Positions 56,774 through 64,000 of a DNA stretch of 64,000 nt are shown piece after piece (the stretch's first letter is position 1; each line of letters opens with the position of its first letter). The position numbers and the translations under genes are program-made. The stretch is from Escallonia rubra (lineage: Eukaryota > Streptophyta > Magnoliopsida > Escalloniales > Escalloniaceae), in NCBI GenBank assembly GCA_033065855.1, contig JAVXUO010001009.1, positions 10,001-74,000 on the forward strand, written 5' to 3'. The notes under the pieces were generated by a model. The model was given only the letters and a program-made list of their open reading frames with translations, did no database searches and was not told where the DNA came from.

Positions 56774-57879
56774 TAGAGGTGTCGAGCTCGGCCCAGCCCA
56801 GGCCCTGAGGGCCAGAAAATGGGCTGGGCCATTTAGGGCTTCTGGCCTTGGAAACCGGGCTGGCCCAAAGCTAGGAAATGAAGGCCCTGTCCAGGCCCAA
56901 GCCTTAGGCCCTAACTTAAGGGCAAGGCCTATGTTTTTTTTTATTCATGTTTTGTATTGCATTTCCAACATTTCATTCCCAATTCTTTTCATTCAATTCT
57001 CAGTTCTTTACAGTCTCTAGCCAGAGCGAACGTATGTTTACAATTTACAAGTCGGATTTTTTTTGCGAACTCGATCTTGGATTTGAACTGTTGATGCCTC
57101 TCTCTCAAATTTCTCTCTAAACGTAGATAATTGAACGTAACTCCTCCTTGTTTCATCACCACCCACCGGTTACCATGACCACCACCACCATTGCAAACAG
57201 TCAAACAACAAAGTACCCACCACCTCCGCCATCATACACACCATCATTAACGACTTACCAGGAACGTACCGACCACCACCTTCACAATGCCACCATCACC
57301 AACACCCATCACCCACCACATGCCATTATCAGATTCACCATATCTCTAAAAAATTTCACACAAACAGACATCTAACTTTGCATTTTACGTAGTATTAGGT
57401 ATCTCATTAGAACCATGCATCATTAGACCACTTTTATCATGAATTTTCTCGTGCTTTTCTGGAGTTATGTTCCCCATTTTCATTGCCTCAATTGTGTTGT
57501 TTCTAGTTCCTAGACAAACAAACATATATTTTCTCTTCATAATTCCATGAAACTAATACATAGGAGGATTACAAATAAAAGTAGATAAAGAAGTAGGAAC
57601 TATCATCATGAGCTGGAAAAAAATGTGCATGTCCAAAAAGTTAAACAAAAAGAGAAAAATATAAGGTAGAGAGAGAATGAGGCGCGAGAAAGAAGGGGAA
57701 AGAAAAAAAAAGTAACTCAAAATGGTTTAGGGCCAGATTTAGGGCCAAAGGGCCGAGCCAGAATAGGGCCGAAAAGAAAGCCAAGGCCTGCCCGGGCTTT
57801 TTTGAAAAATTTCACGGCCTGGCCCTAGGCCCTATGGACCAGGGCCGCACTGTTTTTAGGGCCGGGCCGGACATCTCTA
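56774..57879. mobile_element. hAT-like non-autonomous element with GGCC-rich ends
   Basis: The ends are TAGAGGTGTCGAGCTCGGCC and, inverted, GGCCGGACATCTCTA. Both flanks are packed with GGCCC/GGGCC motifs (56790-56930 and 57725-57870) in inverse order. Flanking octamers are only partly alike (GGTCCATT, GGTCTATA), so the 8-bp duplication is eroded or the boundary is off by a base or two. The interior is AT-rich, with a His/Pro/Thr-rich low-complexity stretch (57140-57380) and no transposase. Confidence 0.7.
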
Positions 57880-59264
57880 GGTCTATATATAGTGGTAATT
57901 TGGGCAATTTGTTTGTTCTAATTACCGGAACCGTCGAGTGCAACACTTTTGTGATCTCATGTCTCCCTTTGCAATGTAATCTTAGGTGCCTTTTTGCAAC
58001 TCGCCTAAACTACGACGGACTTTATGCAATCAATCAATCATCAATAGTGAGCTTTTTGTACTAAAATTTACTGGTTTGTAGACAAGTAATTAACATTATA
58101 TCGAAAAGAAATTAAGATGTAATTCGAAAGATAATGAGATTGAAGTCGTTCAAAGATAACTTTCATTCCATTGAGAATTCTAACTTAAATCTCCAAATTG
58201 AAGATTTTAAACATTTTTTTTTTGCCCTTCTTTCACTGGCCAATAGTGTTTTTTTTTTGTCGAATAAGAGGAAATAAATATTTTCACACCCTATTATATT
58301 TTCTTACACCCTCATTTGTCGCTAAGTAATTATGTTTCGTCATTGACATACTTTTTTAGTGATAAAATAAGGGTGTAAAAATATAAACTCCCTTGATAAT
58401 TTATTCACCATTCAATTGAGTTCAAAGCTTGAATATTCTACTTCTCTTCGAGAAATTTTGTACAAATTAAACTCATTGTAGCCTGGTAGATGACAACTAC
58501 CACCAGCCTGTGGAGCGCATGGTGTTTGTACTCGCTTATCTAATAGCGAGAAGGCCAAATTGCAGCCACGGGTTTTTGAAGAGCTATATCTGCAAATATC
58601 CAAAAACTTTTAACAAGTTACACAAGGAAACTCCAGTTTATTCTTGTTGTTGCTAAAAATATGTTTCGCGTATGATCTGAAACCCTAGTCTAGACCGATG
58701 ACCTGCAAGACAGAAAACGAGTGACCCCCAGGTAGGGTTCCTGGCAGAAAACTCTCTGATGCTTAAGTCAGAGCGCAGCTACATTATAGTAATTCTGAAA
58801 AAGCATTAAAGACTATATCTCTTGTGTGTGTAGTTGTCTACGTACCTGGGGGTAGCCTCTTTTATATAACTGGAGGTTGAGACCCCTAGTAGGATTAGGC
58901 TGTGGGCCAGATGTGTTAGGATCCTTGAGGATCACGTCACGATCTTTAAGGATTCTTTTAGAATCTTAATAAGATAGTTATCAATCTCTCAATTTGACTG
59001 GGATCGCCGGGTGTCCCTCAATTATTAGGAGTTATATTTGAGTTATATCAGTTATTAACTTAACCTTGAGGCTCACATAAATATGACAAACACAAGAACA
59101 TGGGTGTTTCGTTCTACAGGTGATGAAAGTCGACATGAATGCAATAATCAAACATGGAGATGTTGGTGGCTTTGGAAGGCTAATCAGAAAGGATGGAGAG
59201 AGGATGAGAGGTTTGCAGAAAATAAAACAAGAAAGCTATATATGTTAAAGCTAAAAATGATGTG
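57880..59264. other. Intergenic DNA with an unidentified LTR-like stretch
   Basis: No gene is recognised. Around 58680-59060 the composition (CCCCAGGTAGGGTTCCTGGC, TTTTATATAACTGGAGG) suggests part of an LTR or TRIM with a TATA region near 58860, but no ends are visible. Confidence 0.35.
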
Positions 59265-59874
59265 GTAAAACTTATCAAAAGTTTGAGCAATTGAGTGAGG
59301 AGGCGTGCAATGCATGACCAAGACGGCTTGATCAATTTTTGTGATTTGATTGAGCATAAAAAATTGCACGTGCAAATAATTGGCAGTTATATATTCTAGA
59401 AAAGAAGAGTAGGCCTACGAGGTATTTTGTGTGAGTAACAAATGACGCGTCCGATCAACTGTTTTTCGGTGAATTTCTAAAGTTGGCCTAAACCCGTCTC
59501 AAGTGTGCGTCAGAGTCCATCTTTTCCAGCTTGTTACTAAGCCTAACAAGGTTGACGACTTATTAGCCTACGTAGTTTTTGTTAATCTCCCGAACGTGGA
59601 ATTGTAATTTTTATCCAACCTTCACAACTTCAAGCAAGCAAGCAAGTTTAAGGGTAAAACCAACGGCGAAAACATTCAAGTTTTGGCTTCAAAATACCAT
59701 TAATCTATTCACCAAATACAACAAGGATTATATGGACATTTTTTTATTTACAATGCTTTGGAGGCTAAGTTTACACAAAATCATGGATGTAAGGTCTACA
59801 ACCGATCAGTGATAAAGGTTAGGTTTGAAGGATGTTGTGGTGAAAACATCTAATTATACATATCTAATTATATA

Positions 59875-60703
59875 TCTATGAAAGCCAAAACTCATAAAAA
59901 GTGATCATGTCACTGCTTACATGGACAATATTTTAACTCGTCATGTGAACTTTCTTATTTTAACCATTTAGAAGCATTTTGGATTTATTTACCTTCGTAA
60001 TGATTATTTGGATTTTTTTTCCTCTCTCCCTCTCTCTTATTCAATTTGTTTTGAATTCCGTTTTACCATTTAAAATTCAACAAATTAAATAGATTTTATA
60101 TTTCTCTCTCTTCTTCTATGTAAAGATATCCCATTTAAAAAATTTATTTATATGTTTATTATGTCATTAATTCCTAAGTTTTGTCAAAACTAATTCTCTT
60201 TGTATTCCCTTTAATCTTAAATCTTTTCTATTGTTTAGAGAAGCCTAATATTTTCTATCAGTTTTTGTCTCTAACTAAGATAATCTCCCTTCTTTTATTT
60301 CTTTCAAGCTTATGTACATACTTTACTCTCCCATTTTCTTTTGATCATCTGTCACATATCTTTACTATTATTTTGATGGCCTTGAGTAATACAAATTTCA
60401 ATACAAAGATTATTATAGTTAGAATTATCACTATTATTATTATTAGTTGGGACATACGATTTCTATCATTTCACATACTCCTTTTCATCTTCATTTGTTG
60501 CTAAAAGCTAGCAATTATCACTGAATTTCATTTTTAATGACAAAAATTGAGAGAGAAACTCATATAAAAAGGTGAAAATAAATTTTTAATTATTTTTTGT
60601 CAGTACTAATTTTGTTATTGTTATTAGACATACAAATATGAGATCTCTCAATTAGTACTTTGACAGTTGTTACTCATGTATGCAACGCACGTGATCATAA
60701 TTA
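59875..60703 (+). mobile_element. Helitron-like unit 1
   Basis: Starts TCTATGAAAGCC and ends near a hairpin (CTCATGTATGCAACGCACGTG) followed by ATTAG. The conserved 5' block (GTGATCATGTCACTGC, ACTCGTCATGTGAACTTTC) and T-rich body align with the three other units. Non-autonomous: no Rep/helicase. Confidence 0.6.
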
Positions 60704-61495
60704 GTATATATATGAAAGCCGAGAGAAAGTGACCACGTCACTACCTACGTGGACACTCTTTTAACTCGTCACGTGGACTTTCTTATTTTGACTTTTAAAG
60801 TATTTTGAATTTACTCACCTTTGTAATAATGATTTGGATTTTTTTTTATCTCTCACTCTTTCTTATTAAATTTGATTTCAATTCCTTTTTGTCATTTGAT
60901 TAAACCAACTAAGTAGATTTTATATTTCTCTCTCTTCTATGTCAACATGTCCCACTTAAAAATATTATTTACATCTTGTAATTCCATTAGTTCTTAAGAG
61001 TTGTGAAAACTAATTCTTTATACATTCTTTAATCTTTTCTATTGTTTAGAAAAATCTAATATTCTCTATCAGTTTTTCTCTCTAACTAATATAATCTCCT
61101 TCCTTTTACTCATTACAAGACTATATACGTAGTTTAATCTCCCATTTAATTTCAATCATTTATTATATATCTTTACTATTTCCTTGGTGGCCTTGAATAA
61201 TACAGACATCAACACACGAGTTATGATTATTAGCATAATCACTATTATTGCTATTAGTTGGGACATACTATTTCAATCATTTCACTGCACTATTGTTTTT
61301 CCTCATATTTTGTTAAAGGCTAATATTTATTACTCAAGTTCATTTTTAACGACAAAAATTGGTAGGAAAACTCATATAAAAAAGTAAAATATTTTTTAAT
61401 TATTTTTTGTCACTATCTATTTTGTTATTGTTATTAGGCATACAAAGTACTTTGACAGTTGCTCCTCCCGTGTGCAACGTACGGGTCAAAACTAG
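60704..61495 (+). mobile_element. Helitron-like unit 2 with canonical 3' end
   Basis: The 3' end is the textbook plant form: a short hairpin (CCCGTGTGCAACGTACGGG, 61468-61485) followed by TCAAAACTAG and then T. The 5' block GTGACCACGTCACTACC, ACGTGGACACTC matches the other units. It directly abuts unit 1 in the same orientation. Noncoding. Confidence 0.75.
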
Positions 61496-61980
61496 TATTC
61501 AAAAAATACTAAAGAGTTGCTAATAGCGAGACTAACTCGTTCTCATTCGTCGGCCATTATTATTAAAGACTATTGCATCTTGCTACAAATAACTGGATCA
61601 TCGATCACACACGTATTGAAAGATAAAAAACAATTGCAGACCTGACCGGACCGCAACAGGAGACAAAACTTGTGTGCTTGACACAAGCACCGAGGGGATT
61701 GCAACCATTCTTGGAAGCAATCCTTAACCGGAATCAAAATGAATTCTCTTTGACTTCTTTAATGAAATACGTAGTTTACTTTACCTACTTTTGTTTTGAT
61801 AATAGACAACTTTACAACCATATCGTCAAGTAAAAATAAATAAGAAAATGAACACTCGTGTTACTTAAAACTCCCTTACATTGCAAAAATAAGAAATAAA
61901 CCAAGAACATTTGGCAAAAGGTGTTTCAGAAGTTGCAAATTAGGATACCACTAATAAATTGGCAACAGCTCCTAAACCAG
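61496..61980. other. Intergenic or LINE-derived DNA
   Basis: No gene is recognised. It may be the eroded upstream part of the LINE fragment that follows. Confidence 0.3.
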
Positions 61981-61983
61981 GCT

Positions 61984-62375
61984 ACAAGAAAGTTTAGAGG
62001 GAAAAGCTTCCTTGCTAGGCTATGTAAGCTAGCTTTGGCAGTCACAGTGTATGCAATATGAAATGAAAGAAACTTGAGAATCTTCAAGCAAGAACAGAGG
62101 ACAGAGAAAGTGTGTTTTCAGTCAATACAACAGATGATTAAACACAGGGTGCTAAGCTGGAATAAGTTTCCTGCATAAAGCATAAACCAGCAGTTATGTC
62201 ATGCGTGGGGACTTCTTGACTGCATTTTAACACCTGGGAATGAGTAGATAACTATATTCTCTATACTATGTAATCATGACACACTAAACAGCTGAGACTA
62301 AGGTTGTGTATACTTGTACATAACAAATTGTTTTGAGCTTTCGTGGAATAAAAGGACATTCTACCACAAAAAAAA
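61984..62375 (+). pseudogene. LINE reverse transcriptase C-terminal fragment
   Basis: The frame 61987-62175 reads RKFRGKSFLARLCKLALAVT and VYAI, an in-frame TGA where Trp is expected, NERNLRIFKQEQRT, and a short helical end with SWNKF before TAA. The (V/A)Y.IW.ERN.RIF motif is the C-terminal zinc-binding tail typical of plant LINE ORF2 proteins. A 3' UTR of about 190 bases ends in an A-rich tract (CCACAAAAAAAAGAAGG, about 62364-62380). It is a 5'-truncated insertion or remnant. Confidence 0.7.
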
Positions 62376-63013
62376 GAAGGAAAATGGCGTGGTCAACCTT
62401 ATCAAAAGTCTGAGCAATTGAGTGAGGAGGCGTGTGATGCATGACCAAGACAACTTTATCAATTTCGTGATTTGATTGAGCATAAAAAATTACACGTGCA
62501 AATAATTGGCAGTTATATATTCTAGAAAAGAAGAGTAGGCCTACGAGGTATTTTGTGCGAATAACACGTGACTGTTTGATCAACTATTTTTTCGGTGAAT
62601 TTCTAAAATTGGCCTTGTGGATGGCTTCGGCCTAAACTGGCTCAAGTGTGCGTGAGAGTCCATCTTTGTTAGCTTGTTACTAAGCCTAAAAAGGTTGATG
62701 ACTTATTAGCCTACGTACTTTTTGTTAATCTCCCGAACGTGGAATTGTAATTTTTATTAAACTTTCACAACTTTAAGCAAGAAAGTTTAAGGGTAAAACC
62801 AACAGCGAAAAGTATTCAAGTTTTGGCTTCAGAATACCATTAATCTATCCACCATATACAACAAGGATTATATGGACATTTTTCGATTTACAATACTTTC
62901 GAGGCTAAGCTACACGAAATCGTGGATGTAAGGTCTGCAACCGATCAGTGATAAAGGTTAGGTTTGAAGGATGTTATGGTAGAAAGATCTAATTATACGT
63001 ATCTAATTATATA

Positions 63014-63840
63014 TCTATTAAACCCAAATCTTAGAAAAAGTGACCACGTCACTACTTACGTGGACACTCTTTTAATTCGTCGTGTGAACTTTTCTATTTT
63101 GACTTTTTAGAAGCATTTTTTTATTTATTTACCTTCGTAATGATTATTTAGATTTTTTTTCTCTCTTCCTCTCTCTTATTCAATTCAATTTGATTTGAAT
63201 TTCATTTTACCATTTAAAGTTCAACCAATTAAATAGATTTTTTTTCTCTCTTCTATGTGAAGATATCTCATTTAAAATTTTTATTTATATGTTTATTATG
63301 TCATTAATTCCTAAGTTTTTGCCAGAACTAATTCTCTTTGTATTCCCTTTAATCTTAGATTTTTTCTATTATTTAGAGAAGCCCAATATTTTCTATCAAT
63401 TTTTCTCTCTAACTAGGATAATATCCCTCCTTTTATTTCTTTCAAGTTTATGTAGATAGTTTACTCTCCTATTTTATTTTCGATCATTTGTTACATATCT
63501 TCACTAATTCTTTTTGGTGGCCTTGAGTACTACAACTCTCAACATAAAGATTATTATAGTTAGAATTATAACTATTATTGCTATTAGTTGGGACATACTA
63601 TTTTTATCATTTCTTATACTCCTTTTCATCTCCATTTGTTGCTAAAAGCTGACAATTATTGCTGAAGTTCATTTTTAATGACAAGAATTGGTAGAAAAAC
63701 TCATATAAAAAGGTAAAAATAAAAATCTAATTATTTTTTGTCACTACTAATTTTGTTATTGTAATTAGGCATACATATACGAGATCTTTCAATCATTACT
63801 TTGACAATTGTTACTCTCGCGTGCAACGCACGAGATCAAA
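63014..63840 (+). mobile_element. Helitron-like unit 3
   Basis: Starts TCTATTAAACCC, carries GTGACCACGTCACTAC near the 5' end and finishes with a hairpin CTCGCGTGCAACGCACGAG followed by ATCAAAATTAA. The terminal CTAG has decayed. It is the duplicate of unit 1. Confidence 0.6.
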
Positions 63841-64000
63841 ATTAATATATAAATGAAAGGAGAGAGAATGGTCACTTCACCGCCTACATAGACACTCTCT
63901 TAATTCGCCACACGAACTTTCTTATTTTGACTTTTAAAACATTTTGAATTTACTCACATTTGTAATAATGATTTGGATTCATTTATTCTCTCTCTCTCTC
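63841..64000 (+). mobile_element. Helitron-like unit 4, truncated by window end
   Basis: ATAAATGAAAGGAGAGAGAA and TGGTCACTTCACCGCCTACA correspond to the 5' block of unit 2. Confidence 0.5.

Larger units (their letters stand above)
59265..62388. repeat. 3.1-kb tandem duplication, copy 1
   Basis: CTTATCAAAAGTTTGAGCAA, AATTGGCAGTTATATATTCT, CCCGAACGTGGAATTGTAAT and further anchors recur about 3,120 bases downstream from 62398. Copy 1 contains two Helitron-like units and a LINE remnant. Copy 2 runs out of the window. Confidence 0.88.
62389..64000. repeat. 3.1-kb tandem duplication, copy 2 (cut by window end)
   Basis: Collinear with 59265 onwards, with small indels (for example a 27-base insertion around 62612-62638). 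It contains Helitron-like units 3 and 4. Confidence 0.88.

Overview
The window is nuclear DNA of a flowering plant, probably a eudicot, although the species cannot be read from it. It is AT-rich and dominated by transposable elements. The superfamilies seen are Mutator-like elements (MULEs), hAT, CACTA, Helitron, SINE, LINE, Copia and solo LTRs. Only two ordinary host genes are convincing, and both lie in the right third: an exocyst EXO70 gene (48811-50673, +) and a presenilin gene (54786-56033, -). Each is a single uninterrupted reading frame.

The left 38 kb is a cluster of one MULE family. MULE-1 (1256-13604) is nearly complete. It has inverted termini of about 270 bp and sits in a (TA)n microsatellite. 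It carries a FAR1/MuDR-type transposase gene broken by one frameshift (2279-4575, +), a 56-bp-period array of palindromes (4718-5179), a small B3-domain gene (5357-5828, +), two mutually homologous small genes in opposite orientation (6577-7007, - and 7391-7825, +), a second palindrome array (8283-9286), and a spliced gene on the minus strand (9534-12750) that joins a plant mobile domain (PMD) to a Ulp1-type cysteine protease. Decayed relatives follow: a SINE-bearing non-autonomous element (23465-25465), MULE-2 (25466-34785, with its own broken transposase, Ulp1 and PMD genes and an inserted LTR), a truncated MULE-3 (34786-36974, with a hAT insertion) and a short non-autonomous element (37004-38420).

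The most interesting signal is the palindrome system. Dozens of short inverted repeats, with arms GTCCGC and GCGGAC around a variable core, sit in the termini of every family member and in the two internal arrays of MULE-1. Their sequences drift but mostly stay self-complementary. In array B the palindrome appears in both orientations relative to fixed flanks. By analogy with Arabidopsis VANDAL elements, whose accessory proteins bind short repeated motifs in the element, these could be binding sites for one of the element's own DNA-binding proteins. That link is inference.

Between and to the right of these lie segmental duplications (13.65-18.5 kb; 39.4-43.7 kb; 43.7-47.4 kb; 59.3-64 kb), three solo LTRs of one family, a CACTA element, two hAT elements, a MULE of another family with a perfect 9-bp target duplication, SINEs, and a run of Helitron-like units at the right end. 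Several insertions have a paralogous empty site within the window, so they can be ordered in time.
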